Below, piece after piece: positions 9,324 to 23,568 of a stretch of DNA of 64,000 bases. Within the stretch, counting starts at the first letter, position 1. Each line of letters begins with the position of its first letter. Below the pieces are notes generated by a model. The model was not told the origin of the DNA and ran no database searches. It worked only from the letters and a program-made list of their open reading frames with translations. This stretch comes from Planctobacterium marinum (GTDB lineage: Bacteria; Pseudomonadota; Gammaproteobacteria; Enterobacterales; Alteromonadaceae): positions 1,025,232 to 1,089,231 of the forward strand of contig NZ_JAJEWQ010000001.1 of assembly GCF_020687805.1 (NCBI RefSeq). The letters are read 5' to 3'. The position numbers and the translations under genes are program-made.

Positions 9324-10226
9324 TTACTGCCCATCACGTAATCGCTTGATATCTTTTTGTGGAGATAACCCAAATAAACGACTGTACTCGCGACTAAATT
9401 GCGAAGCACTTTCGTAACCTACCATGCTGCTTGCTAACGAGGCATCTAACCCGTTAGCCACCATTTGATCTCTCGCCTCTTGTAGCCTCAAAGTTTTTAA
9501 ATATTGCAAAGGACTGTTACCTGTTAGTGATTTGAAATACTGCCTGAATGTTGAGGGACTCATGTGCGCTTTTTCGGCAAGTGTATCCATACCAATTTGC
9601 TTCATGAAATTGTGTTTCAACCAACTGATCGCAGAAACCACTCTGCTATTCGGTGACCCTTCAGTGGCTAAATGTCGCAAATGCAACCCATGTGGACCAT
9701 CCAACAACCTGAATACTATTTCTTTCTGGATAAGTGGCATCAGTCCAACTTTCAATGTTGGTTCATTCTGTGTTTCAAACAACCGCTTAACAGTGTGCAG
9801 CATTCCCTGCTCCACGTCGTGGCATGACAGAGCCTGATAGCGGATATCTTTGGCCGGTTGAGGAAGTTTAAGTTCTTCGCAGCATTCCAGAATAAGGCCG
9901 TAGTCCAGTTTTAAAATTACCGCAATAAAAGGGGAAGTTCGGCTCGCTTCTGTAACATGCGAAATTACCGGTAAATCAAATGTAGTCAGCATCGTTTGCC
10001 CGGCGCAACAATGCCTGATATCACCATCTAACAATAGTTCCTTACTACCCTGAAGCACCAATGCAAGACTGAGTGTATAAACACAATGCAGCGGTTCCGT
10101 CGGAGAGTTCCTCAAATGCACCGTTACACCGGGTATTTGTGTATCGTGGTCTCCCACTTTTCGGTACTTGCGGTAAACAAAATCAGTCAGCTCAAGGTGC
10201 TCGGAATTAGGTGTCAATGCGGTCAT
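9324..10226 (-). CDS. AraC-family transcriptional regulator (YqhC-like architecture)
   Basis: 300 residues. The N-terminal domain (about 15-170) resembles the AraC-type N-terminal family of YqhC-like regulators (CVYTLSLALVLQGSKELLLDG). The C-terminal 100 residues carry two HTH motifs, with MDTLAEKAHMSPSTFRQYFK and a final segment MVGYESASQFSREYSRLFG. Regulators of this type often control adjacent oxidoreductases or hydrolases and respond to reactive small molecules. The gene lies 5 bp after the flavodoxin gene on the same strand, so it probably ends the operon of two hydrolases and a flavodoxin and regulates it. Confidence 0.9.
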   Translation of the reverse strand: MTALTPNSEHLELTDFVYRKYRKVGDHDTQIPGVTVHLRNSPTEPLHCVYTLSLALVLQGSKELLLDGDIRHCCAGQTMLTTFDLPVISHVTEASRTSPFIAVILKLDYGLILECCEELKLPQPAKDIRYQALSCHDVEQGMLHTVKRLFETQNEPTLKVGLMPLIQKEIVFRLLDGPHGLHLRHLATEGSPNSRVVSAISWLKHNFMKQIGMDTLAEKAHMSPSTFRQYFKSLTGNSPLQYLKTLRLQEARDQMVANGLDASLASSMVGYESASQFSREYSRLFGLSPQKDIKRLRDGQ

Positions 10227-10231
10227 GTTGG

Positions 10232-10858
10232 TTACCCCGGGTATTTATTGTCGAAGACAGATAACATTTCAAAAACAGACAGTTGTGCTCCCATCCGACC
10301 TCGCTTTACATACTGGTGTTCAAAAGAAATCGCGCCCTTTTGAATCACTAACTTTTTAAAATCATCAATAAATGTCTGCTCAAATTTGCTGTTAAAGGTA
10401 TTGAACAGCACAACATGCTTACCTGAAAAATCATTGTTTTGCACCACTTGCCAGATTGGCGGAGCGGGACTGTATAACCATATTGGCGAGCCGAGGTAAA
10501 TGGTATCAAATTCAGTCAGATCCAGGTTTTCAGGGGTGATATCGGCAACATGATTTCTGGCATCAGCCAGCGCAGAAAGCCAACCAGGTACCCCTAAATC
10601 ATAATCTTTGGCGTTAATCTCGATTAACCTGGCATTTTGCTTTGCTGCAATATGATTAGCCAACACTGACGTGCTACCTGATCGAGAAAAAACAATCACT
10701 GCGGATTTTCCAACTTCATCTGTTGATGTTTGTTGTTCAGCCACAAAGTCCCGATGTACCTGTGATTGCTGCCACTCGGTACCGGTGACGTAAAGTGTGA
10801 CAATTATCACTAACGCTAGCAGAACTAAAAATCCGATTGCCAACCATTTTATAAGCAT
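10232..10858 (-). CDS. Membrane-anchored flavodoxin
   Basis: 208 residues from the ATG at 10858, preferred over 10906 because GAGGAC precedes it. An N-terminal transmembrane helix (about 3-27) is followed by a flavodoxin-like domain. The FMN phosphate loop is FSRSGSTSVLA, and later flavodoxin elements include TIYLGSPIWLYSPAPPIW. It probably carries electrons at the membrane for an unknown partner. The neighbours are an AraC regulator downstream and two alpha/beta hydrolases upstream. The membrane anchor sets it apart from soluble flavodoxins such as FldA. Confidence 0.85.
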   Translation of the reverse strand: MLIKWLAIGFLVLLALVIIVTLYVTGTEWQQSQVHRDFVAEQQTSTDEVGKSAVIVFSRSGSTSVLANHIAAKQNARLIEINAKDYDLGVPGWLSALADARNHVADITPENLDLTEFDTIYLGSPIWLYSPAPPIWQVVQNNDFSGKHVVLFNTFNSKFEQTFIDDFKKLVIQKGAISFEHQYVKRGRMGAQLSVFEMLSVFDNKYPG

Positions 10859-10936
10859 GTGTTTGTCCTCATACTTCTGCATTGTAGCCCCTGCGATATT
10901 GAGCAAACCTCAATACCGCAGTAAGCAATACACCGC

Positions 10937-11875
10937 TTAGGCCAGGTGTTTAGCCAAAAACGGAATCATTTGCTCCATTGCCTGAGACACCGCCTTGGGA
11001 TTGTCATATAAATCATAATGGGACCAGTCATCTAATTTCACCAGTTGACGATCCTGACTGGCTGTCGCTCTGCCATAAATCTCCTGCCCGTCTCTGAACG
11101 CCCCAAAAGCCCCCACTTTGCTGCCTACCACAGACATCAGAGGTTGAGTCAACAACGTTTCGGCAAAAGCAAAAGCGTCCCAGCTTAATATTTTTTGCGC
11201 ATGAGAAAACAACATTTTTGTTGCTCCCCCTGGGCTTTGGCCACGAGCAGTTTTGTAATAATCGGTTGCTTCAAAAACATCTCTCTCAGTGAGCCCATGT
11301 TCTTTGGCAATTTCGGGACTTGCCGGCAGCAACTCGTTCACCAGCAAACTCTCCCCCTTAACTTCAGCAGTGCGTCGCTCTGCCATGGCCTGCAATGCAC
11401 CGACCGGATTAAATTGCGTGAAGTCTTCCCTAAACAAACGACCAAGGTTTACCGGGGTAATGCCAACGACGGCTTTCAATCGCTTTTCCGTCAGGGCAGC
11501 ATTGAATATGTAACCACCACCGCCACAAATGCCGATACCCCCGATACGATTCATATCGACATAGGGCAATGTAGCCGCAAAATCGATTACACAGCTGATG
11601 TCTTCAACGCGACGTGTTGGCTCTTCAATAAAGCGGGGCATTCCGCCTGATTCGCCCTGGAAACTGGCATCAAACGCGAGTACAACATAACCTTGTGCAG
11701 CGAGCGCCTTGCCATAAACCGCACTGGAAGTTTGCTCTTTACAGCTACCAAATGGGTGAACACTGATGATTGTGGGGTACTTTTTCTGTTCACTAAAATT
11801 ATCTGGTGTGATTATTAGTGTTGAGATTTCCCACACCATATCTTGATGTTGAAAAGTTACTTTTTGGGTATTCAT
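10937..11875 (-). CDS. Alpha/beta hydrolase, dienelactone-hydrolase-like, copy 1
   Basis: 312 residues, no signal peptide. The nucleophile elbow reads GICGGGGY, so the nucleophile is Cys, as in dienelactone hydrolase, rather than Ser. The early strand and oxyanion segment is IISVHPFGSCKEQTS and the late His is in DDWSHYDLYD. Residues 1-120 resemble YcjY-type hydrolases. It is cytoplasmic and the substrate is unknown. The next gene upstream is clearly a paralogue, so a local duplication is likely. Both probably share an operon with the flavodoxin and AraC genes, with gaps of about 60-80 bp. Confidence 0.85.
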   Translation of the reverse strand: MNTQKVTFQHQDMVWEISTLIITPDNFSEQKKYPTIISVHPFGSCKEQTSSAVYGKALAAQGYVVLAFDASFQGESGGMPRFIEEPTRRVEDISCVIDFAATLPYVDMNRIGGIGICGGGGYIFNAALTEKRLKAVVGITPVNLGRLFREDFTQFNPVGALQAMAERRTAEVKGESLLVNELLPASPEIAKEHGLTERDVFEATDYYKTARGQSPGGATKMLFSHAQKILSWDAFAFAETLLTQPLMSVVGSKVGAFGAFRDGQEIYGRATASQDRQLVKLDDWSHYDLYDNPKAVSQAMEQMIPFLAKHLA

Positions 11876-11934
11876 AATCGTTCCTAAACTGGTAAAACGA
11901 GGGAATCAATCCCTCGTAAATTAAACAATTGGCA

Positions 11935-12849
11935 TTAAATAGTGCGTTGGAAGAAAGGTGCGATTGCTGAAATTGCACTCGTTATTTCCTGCTCACCATC
12001 GTAAAGATGCATGTGATTTGCACCGTCGACTATGTGCATGTGTTTATCTTCACTTGCCGCACGCTGCATTAAATCGTCACTCATCCATTTACTACCGGCA
12101 TCACTACCAACCACCAGCAGCAGCGGCTGAGTTAAAAAGGCTTCAGCTTTAAAAAATGCATCATAGGTAATGATTTGGTTCAAACTTCTCGCTGTCGCAA
12201 AGCCTGGGGCTGTAGGACAGGCAGCCCGCTCTGTGTGATAATATTCCCACGCCTGACGCAGCTCCTCATTTGGCGCATCCTCTTCCTTAAGTGGTGCCAT
12301 TGGAATAGTGGCAATTTCAGCGCCACTGGCATCAGAGGTTCTCGCATCCGAACCCGCCTGAATATAGGGAATGGCATCACTGTCTTTGACGTTATTTTCC
12401 CAACCATTTCTAAACATTTGTCCAATGTTGACCATACTTACAGTCGCGACGGCCTTAATGCGACGATCATTAATAGCTGCATTAGCGGTATATCCACCAC
12501 CCGCACAAATACCCATTGCACCAATTCGATTGTTATCCACATAAGATAATGTCGTTAAGTAATCAATCACAGCACTGACATCTTCGGTACGAACATGAGG
12601 GTTTTCAGTTTGGCGAGGCATTCCCGTGCTTTCTCCCTGGTATGATGCATCGAAGGCGATGGCGATAAAGCCATGTTCAGCCAGTCGTTTAGCATAGGTA
12701 CCAGAAGTTTGTTCTTTTACACCACCGCCAGGATGTGAAACCACAACGGCTGGATAAGTCGTACTCTCATTAAAGTCAGCCGGAAAATTAATCACACCAG
12801 CCAGTGAAATATCTAAACCATTAGTATTGGGGAAGGTTACTTTTTTCAT
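11935..12849 (-). CDS. Alpha/beta hydrolase, dienelactone-hydrolase-like, copy 2
   Basis: 304 residues and a paralogue of the downstream hydrolase. It has the same elbow (GICAGGGY, Cys nucleophile), the same early segment (VVSHPGGGVKEQTSG) and the same DGANHMHLYDGE region with the catalytic His. The ATG follows a good AGGAGC site 9 bases upstream. The paralogues diverge most in the cap region (about residues 145-215), which suggests different substrates. It would be the first gene of the hydrolase-hydrolase-flavodoxin-AraC operon. Confidence 0.86.
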   Translation of the reverse strand: MKKVTFPNTNGLDISLAGVINFPADFNESTTYPAVVVSHPGGGVKEQTSGTYAKRLAEHGFIAIAFDASYQGESTGMPRQTENPHVRTEDVSAVIDYLTTLSYVDNNRIGAMGICAGGGYTANAAINDRRIKAVATVSMVNIGQMFRNGWENNVKDSDAIPYIQAGSDARTSDASGAEIATIPMAPLKEEDAPNEELRQAWEYYHTERAACPTAPGFATARSLNQIITYDAFFKAEAFLTQPLLLVVGSDAGSKWMSDDLMQRAASEDKHMHIVDGANHMHLYDGEQEITSAISAIAPFFQRTI

Positions 12850-13085
12850 TTTCGATGCTCCTGATAAGCTAAAAAACTGTGGGTTATCTTACAAACTGCG
12901 CCGAACAAATATTCACCGCATCCGTTGAGATAAAGTATAGGAAAGGCACCTTTTAAAAGTTTGCCTAAAATGACGAACAACTTGCCTGTTTTGATGTAAA
13001 GCGTAAATATTGCAAGGATGAGTGAAATGAGGGAGTTGATAATAAAGGACGAATACTGACTTCCCAGCGAACCTGAGAACTTTAC

Positions 13086-13110
13086 AAAACCAGGGCAAAA
13101 AAGCCCTGGC
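13086..13110. terminator. Hairpin terminator downstream of the small membrane protein gene
   Basis: A perfect 7-bp stem CCAGGGC/GCCCTGG (13090-13096 with 13103-13109) encloses AAAAAA and has TTTTG following on the - strand. It ends the - strand gene at 13127. The 277-bp gap beyond, up to the hydrolase gene, holds no other recognisable element. Confidence 0.8.
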
Positions 13111-13126
13111 TTTGAAGTACATGTAA

Positions 13127-13456
13127 CTATTCGTTTAAATTGTCGATGGGAAGTTTAGCTTTTCTATGAAAGGCATAGTTGGTAGCACTCCAAACTGCAG
13201 CACCATAACATAAAGAGGCAATAACCCAGACTAAACAACTCAACAAGAAGTAGGTTACAGGCTCTTCCGCTTCCAGGGTGATAGACTTAAACATAGCGGG
13301 GCTAAATATAATAAAGAAAATAACTCCCCATTTAAGCATGCCTTCTACCAATAAAAATCGCATCAATCCCCGATGCTTGTAAGCTTCCCATTTCCGAACT
13401 TCAACGTCTGTCCAGTCTTTAAATAAAGAGCATGAATAGATTAGTATTTTGTGCAT
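13127..13456 (-). CDS. Small membrane protein of unknown function
   Basis: 109 residues with two hydrophobic helices (about 37-57 and 66-92) and charged ends. The loop between the helices is short (KSITLEAEEP). It has no signal peptide and no family I recognise. It is alone in its transcription unit, with a strong terminator 17 bp after the stop. Hydropathy and an isolated frame with its own terminator support it as a real gene. Confidence 0.65.
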   Translation of the reverse strand: MHKILIYSCSLFKDWTDVEVRKWEAYKHRGLMRFLLVEGMLKWGVIFFIIFSPAMFKSITLEAEEPVTYFLLSCLVWVIASLCYGAAVWSATNYAFHRKAKLPIDNLNE

Positions 13457-13648
13457 TCGCCTTTCCTACCTCTCAGCCAAACCCACAGAAAAACACATTG
13501 CATTGTAACTATCAGAAAAAAGTATGCCTTGATGAAAATCATAAGTAACCTGTACCAAAGTACAGTTTTTCACATTGATCGCCGAAATCTGTATTTTAAC
13601 TAACAATACACCTTGTTACGCCCCTAAATAGGCGTCACCAGCAATTGC

Positions 13649-13858
13649 TTACTCTTCAGCAACGTATTCCAGAATATCGCCGGGCTGACACTCCAGGACG
13701 GCGCAGATTTGTTCCAGGGTGCCAAAACGAATGCCCTTGACTTTACCCGTGCGCAGCAAAGATAAGTTTTGTTCGGTGATACCCACTTTGGCCGCCAGCT
13801 CTTTGCCCCGAACTTTGCGTTTTGCCAGCATGGCATCCAGATTTACCACGATTGGCAT
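13649..13858 (-). CDS. Small XRE-family (Cro/CI-type) regulator
   Basis: 69 residues, essentially a lone helix-turn-helix: KELAAKVGITEQNLSLLRTG at about 18-37, then the core pair TLEQICAVLECQPGDIL. It belongs to the short YozG-like XRE type that usually sits beside a DUF2975 membrane protein, and here that protein is encoded 22 bp upstream on the same strand. It probably represses its own operon. An overlapping frame on the same strand (13624-13836) is a shadow of this gene. Confidence 0.88.
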   Translation of the reverse strand: MPIVVNLDAMLAKRKVRGKELAAKVGITEQNLSLLRTGKVKGIRFGTLEQICAVLECQPGDILEYVAEE

Positions 13859-13880
13859 AACGATTCTCTATCACATCTCA

Positions 13881-14402
13881 CTATATAAACTGCTTATTTT
13901 CTTCTTCCAGCGCGTTGGCTTTCACCAACATATCACTGAGTACCCAAAAGATAATGGCCAGTGCCAGCATGGTAAACTCATCACTGCCCAGAATCAGCGA
14001 TAACACCTTTTGCCCGGGAGGGTGATGCCAGGATAACAATAAGCTAAGTATTGCAATATGAAGGGGCTTTAACAAAGACTGCAGCAGTAAAAACAGGGAA
14101 AACAAACGCAAATTGCGACTGTTGGCGAGATTGAACAACTCGCCTCTGGCAAAGTTTACAAATGCTTTGCGCAAATAATAAAGGCCCGCCAGTCCAACAC
14201 AAAAATAGGCGAAAGTCGCCGCCCACACAGTATACCATTGCACATCCGTAACCCCGTGCCATTGAATTGCCAGATTCAGTGTTTGCTGTGCTAACGAAGC
14301 AAAAGCCTGAATATCAATCACCAGGTAAGCGGCAATTAAGGGGGAAAGCACCAAAATTATCTGACAACCCCACGAAACCACCCAAGCTAATTTTTGTGTC
14401 AT
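13881..14402 (-). CDS. DUF2975-type four-helix membrane protein
   Basis: 173 residues with four predicted transmembrane helices (about 10-28, 55-75, 100-120 and 140-160). The segment AFVNFARGELFNLANSRNLR between helices 2 and 3 matches the pattern usual in DUF2975 proteins. The function of the family is unknown. It is co-transcribed with the downstream XRE regulator, an arrangement repeated across many bacteria, so the pair probably acts as a membrane-linked regulatory unit. Confidence 0.8.
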   Translation of the reverse strand: MTQKLAWVVSWGCQIILVLSPLIAAYLVIDIQAFASLAQQTLNLAIQWHGVTDVQWYTVWAATFAYFCVGLAGLYYLRKAFVNFARGELFNLANSRNLRLFSLFLLLQSLLKPLHIAILSLLLSWHHPPGQKVLSLILGSDEFTMLALAIIFWVLSDMLVKANALEEENKQFI

Positions 14403-14503
14403 TTTACTCTCAACAATAGCATCATCATGCCATGAATAATAACTGATAGTATGACAATAAACAGCCCGAAATCAGGTTGTCAGAGGTTCTAAAAGAATTT
14501 GGT

Positions 14504-15676
14504 TCAATCGGAAGACTTCATGAATTTTAAATGCACAATCCCCACAATTAAGCCCCATAATATCGAATTTAAGCCCAACAATTGAATACCGGATAAGGTG
14601 AAGAGGAAGGTCAAAATGGCCGACTCTCTTGCTGTGACATCACTAAAACTCGATTGTAAACACATCAGTAAGGTGCCCAACAATGCAAAACCTGCCAGCA
14701 TTTTGATCACCTCACCGGGCATGGCCAGAAACAGGTTTACCACGGTTGTGGCAAAAATCCCGGCTAACAGATAAAACAATCCGGCCCAAAGCACAGCCTT
14801 ATAACGCTGTTTAGGATCAGTATCTACATCAGAAGTCATGCAGATAGCCGCCGATATTGCTGCCAGGTTGAGACTAAATCCCCCCAGTGGCGCGGTTAGC
14901 ATGTTAGTTAACCCGGTTCCGAGTAAAACAGGTTTAACCGGTGCCTGATACTGAAAACTTTTCAGCATAGCAATGCCTGGCAGATTTTGGGAAAGCATTG
15001 TGACCAGGTATAAGGGTAAAGATAAATTCAGCACAGCTAACCAGTCAAACTCAGGGGTAATCCAGACAGGTTGAGCCAGTTCGGTGCTAATCCCCTGCCC
15101 GTCTAACCCTATGCCGAAGCCATTTACTCCGTTAAAAGTAATAATGAGCGCCAGCAGCAAAAGGATCGCCATTGCGTATTTTGGAACAAAGCGTTTTGCC
15201 AGTAAAAAGCCACTGAACATCAAAACAAAACTCAGTGTATCGGATTCAGCAATAGCGAAACTACTGAGACAAAAAGGTAACAGAATGGCCGCCAACATTG
15301 CCGTTGCAATGGCGGGTGGTACGTTTTGTAAGACGTCCCGAAAAGGTCGAATCAAGCCGGTCAGAAACACCATCGCCCCGGTTGTTACAAATGCCCCCAA
15401 AATTACCGGCATCTCATAATTAAACGAGGCCCCCGCTAACATAGCCGCTCCCGGTGTGGACCAGGCGGTCAGCAAGGGCGTTTTATAATACCAGGACAAC
15501 CCAATGGAGCTTAGCCCCATGGCAAGTCCCAGCGCCAACAACCAGCTTTCAGTCTGTTGTGCGCTGGCTCCCAGTGCTGTCGCAGCCTGAATAATGATAA
15601 CGATAGAGCTGGTATAGCCCACCAGTACCGCGGTAAAACCAGCAGAGATGTGACTGATCCTGATTGTATTGTTCAT
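14504..15676 (-). CDS. BenE-family transporter (benzoate/H+ symporter type)
   Basis: 390 residues from the ATG at 15676, which follows GAGG; the TTG just upstream is not needed. About 11-12 hydrophobic helices cover the whole chain. The N-terminal segment ISHISAGFTAVLVGYTSSIV and the motif TAWSTPGAAMLAG near residue 75 are typical of BenE proteins. The substrate is an organic anion such as benzoate in characterised members and is unproven here. It diverges from an XRE-cupin regulator gene with a shared 157-bp control region, so that regulator probably controls it. No aromatic degradation genes are nearby. Confidence 0.9.
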   Translation of the reverse strand: MNNTIRISHISAGFTAVLVGYTSSIVIIIQAATALGASAQQTESWLLALGLAMGLSSIGLSWYYKTPLLTAWSTPGAAMLAGASFNYEMPVILGAFVTTGAMVFLTGLIRPFRDVLQNVPPAIATAMLAAILLPFCLSSFAIAESDTLSFVLMFSGFLLAKRFVPKYAMAILLLLALIITFNGVNGFGIGLDGQGISTELAQPVWITPEFDWLAVLNLSLPLYLVTMLSQNLPGIAMLKSFQYQAPVKPVLLGTGLTNMLTAPLGGFSLNLAAISAAICMTSDVDTDPKQRYKAVLWAGLFYLLAGIFATTVVNLFLAMPGEVIKMLAGFALLGTLLMCLQSSFSDVTARESAILTFLFTLSGIQLLGLNSILWGLIVGIVHLKFMKSSD

Positions 15677-15736
15677 CAAAACCTCAATGTTTAAGCAAGC
15701 TGCTATGTTGAAATGAGTTGGATAATGCTATGCTTC

Positions 15737-15784
15737 GTGCGTTATTACGCACAAACAAAAATAACACCGGACGCTATAACGCAC
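15737..15784. promoter_or_regulatory. Candidate operator cluster between benE-like and XRE-cupin genes
   Basis: Three related half-sites occur within 48 bp: GTGCGTTAT (15737-15745), TTACGCAC (15745-15752) and ATAACGCAC (15776-15784). The first and third are exact inverted copies, and the first and second form a 16-bp interrupted palindrome. Their place between divergent genes fits binding by the XRE-cupin regulator. This is an inference. Confidence 0.55.
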
Positions 15785-15833
15785 AAGCGATAACAACAGC
15801 AGATTTTAAAAATCAGTCAAATTTAAAAGCATC

Positions 15834-16379
15834 ATGAAAGAAAAACAGTTTTTGCAGGAAGTTGCCCAACACTTAAAATCCCTGCGTCAGCAGAAAGGTT
15901 TGAGCCTTGATGCCACGGCAAAACTCACTGGTGTTTCCAAAGCCATGCTGGGACAAATTGAGCGTCAGGAATCCAGCCCCACCATCGCCACTTTATGGAA
16001 AATTGCCAGCGGTTTGGAATCCTCATTTTCTGCATTTTTTGCCACCCCCATGGAATTGCGAAGTAGTGAACGTGCCTTTCCAAATGACGGCAACATGCGA
16101 GTAAAAACACTGTTCCCATACCAGCCAGATTCCGGCATGGAAATGTTTGAAATCACCCTGACGCAGTATCACGAACAACGCTCTGGTCCACATAACGTAG
16201 GGGTTATCGAACACGTTCATGTGTTACAAGGCGAACTTGCCCTGTTTTTTGATGATCAGTGGCATACGTTTAACACCGGAAACAGCGTGCGCTTTTTCAG
16301 TGATCAGGCACATGGTTACAAAGCACTTTCAGACACCGTGGTTTTTCAAAATATCATTTGTTATCCAGGTAACAGCTGA
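15834..16379 (+). CDS. XRE-family regulator with C-terminal cupin domain
   Basis: 181 residues. The N-terminal HTH is LSLDATAKLTGVSKAMLGQI (about 22-42) and is followed by the helix SSPTIATLWKIASGLESSF. The C-terminal cupin (about 105-180) shows GVIEHVHVLQGELALFF and VRFFSDQAHGYKAL and should bind a small effector. This architecture is common in regulators of small-molecule uptake or catabolism. It diverges from the BenE-type transporter gene and probably regulates it and itself through the half-sites in the intergenic region. Confidence 0.92.
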   Translation: MKEKQFLQEVAQHLKSLRQQKGLSLDATAKLTGVSKAMLGQIERQESSPTIATLWKIASGLESSFSAFFATPMELRSSERAFPNDGNMRVKTLFPYQPDSGMEMFEITLTQYHEQRSGPHNVGVIEHVHVLQGELALFFDDQWHTFNTGNSVRFFSDQAHGYKALSDTVVFQNIICYPGNS

Positions 16380-16588
16380 TTGTTTTTTAATCTTTTTCAT
16401 AACTTTATTGCCATAAAAATCATCGGCTTATCATCGATTATGGATATTTTTGGGTAATTATTCTTTACGCAATGTAAGGATAATGTTAATTCTTTAATAA
16501 CGCTGATGGCACGCTCAGCTTGTAACAATGGAAAGTGAAATCAGGATAGAGGAACAGAAATAACACAGTTCCTTTTTCTTTGTTAGGG

Positions 16589-16606
16589 AATGACAACGTT
16601 GTCATT
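16589..16606. promoter_or_regulatory. NagR-type operator upstream of the chitinase genes
   Basis: AATGACAACGTTGTCATT is a perfect 18-bp palindrome 45 bp before the first chitinase ATG. It fits the NagR (LacI-family) box AATGACARCGYTGTCATT that I recall for N-acetylglucosamine and chitin regulons of Xanthomonadales and Alteromonadales. The NagR gene itself is not in the window. Control by GlcNAc-derived signals is inferred. Confidence 0.8.
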
Positions 16607-16651
16607 TATGCACAGGTTACATTAACCATAAAACCAACAGAGGAACCCAGA

Positions 16652-22875
<6,224 letters not shown>

Positions 22876-22901
22876 ACACATTTCCTAATCCTCAGTAATG
22901 T

Positions 22902-22932
22902 AAAAGGCGAACTTCATAGTTCGCCTTTTTTT
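22902..22932 (+). terminator. Terminator after chiA
   Basis: A perfect 11-bp stem AAAAGGCGAAC/GTTCGCCTTTT (22902-22912 with 22919-22929) has a 6-base loop and a run of T continuing the stem. The A-rich left arm means it can also act for the convergent DUF3718 gene. Confidence 0.92.
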
Positions 22933-22955
22933 AAACGCTTCGGACAGCAATAGTC

Positions 22956-23363
22956 TTAGCTTTGGAACTCTTTGTTGAAACGTTTAGCAAACTTTGGCAA
23001 ATCAACACCGTTACATTTGATATTATTTTTGCTGATGTTTAAACGATCTTTAGCAGCAACAAATGCTGCATTCGATGTTGCTGCAGCAATGCACAATTCT
23101 GATTCAGGTGCATTGTCTACATTTTCAAATGTGATAACAGTAGCCGTCTCATCTTCAGCGTTGTTGTACTTCTTATCAAACTGGTTAATTGGCATGCCGT
23201 TGCACTGAACGTTAGCTTCACGACCTTTAACCGTTTCACCGTTTTGAACGGCAACAATGCACAACTCAGTGAACTTAGAGCTATCAACATTTACGAACTC
23301 AACAGCCGATGCCGTGTGAGCAACAGCAGCGAAAACAACAGTAGCCAAAACAGACTTTAACAT
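22956..23363 (-). CDS. DUF3718-type small secreted protein
   Basis: 135 residues with a signal peptide (1-20, ending TASA). The mature part is two tandem copies of a unit of about 50 residues: F-V/E-N-V-D, then E-L-C-I-A/V-A, ending CNG-x-P/D-L/I. Two Cys per copy suggest disulfides. This matches the pattern I associate with DUF3718 proteins of Alteromonadales; their function is unknown. GAGG precedes the ATG. It is a single gene convergent with chiA. Confidence 0.8.
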   Translation of the reverse strand: MLKSVLATVVFAAVAHTASAVEFVNVDSSKFTELCIVAVQNGETVKGREANVQCNGMPINQFDKKYNNAEDETATVITFENVDNAPESELCIAAATSNAAFVAAKDRLNISKNNIKCNGVDLPKFAKRFNKEFQS

Positions 23364-23568
23364 AACAACCTCTTAATTTTATATGTGGGGTACAGAACAA
23401 AAAACGCGCACATTTTAATCTTTGGTTGCTAGTTGACAAATGAGAATAATTCCAGGTTTGGATTAGTAATAATAATGTGTAAATAAATTATTAACGATTT
23501 TAATTAAGGGTTAATTAAAATATTGAGAACATGCTGACAAGAATTTAAAATTCAGTATTATTCAGCTT

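Noticed and set aside
12913-13122. 69-residue frame on the - strand after the small membrane protein
   Set aside because: It covers the hairpin terminator at 13086-13110, starts without a ribosome site and has no recognisable feature.
16580-16651. Longer N-terminus for the first chitinase
   Set aside because: The extension runs through the operator palindrome and gives no signal peptide at the true N-terminus; the ATG at 16652 has a good ribosome site and signal.
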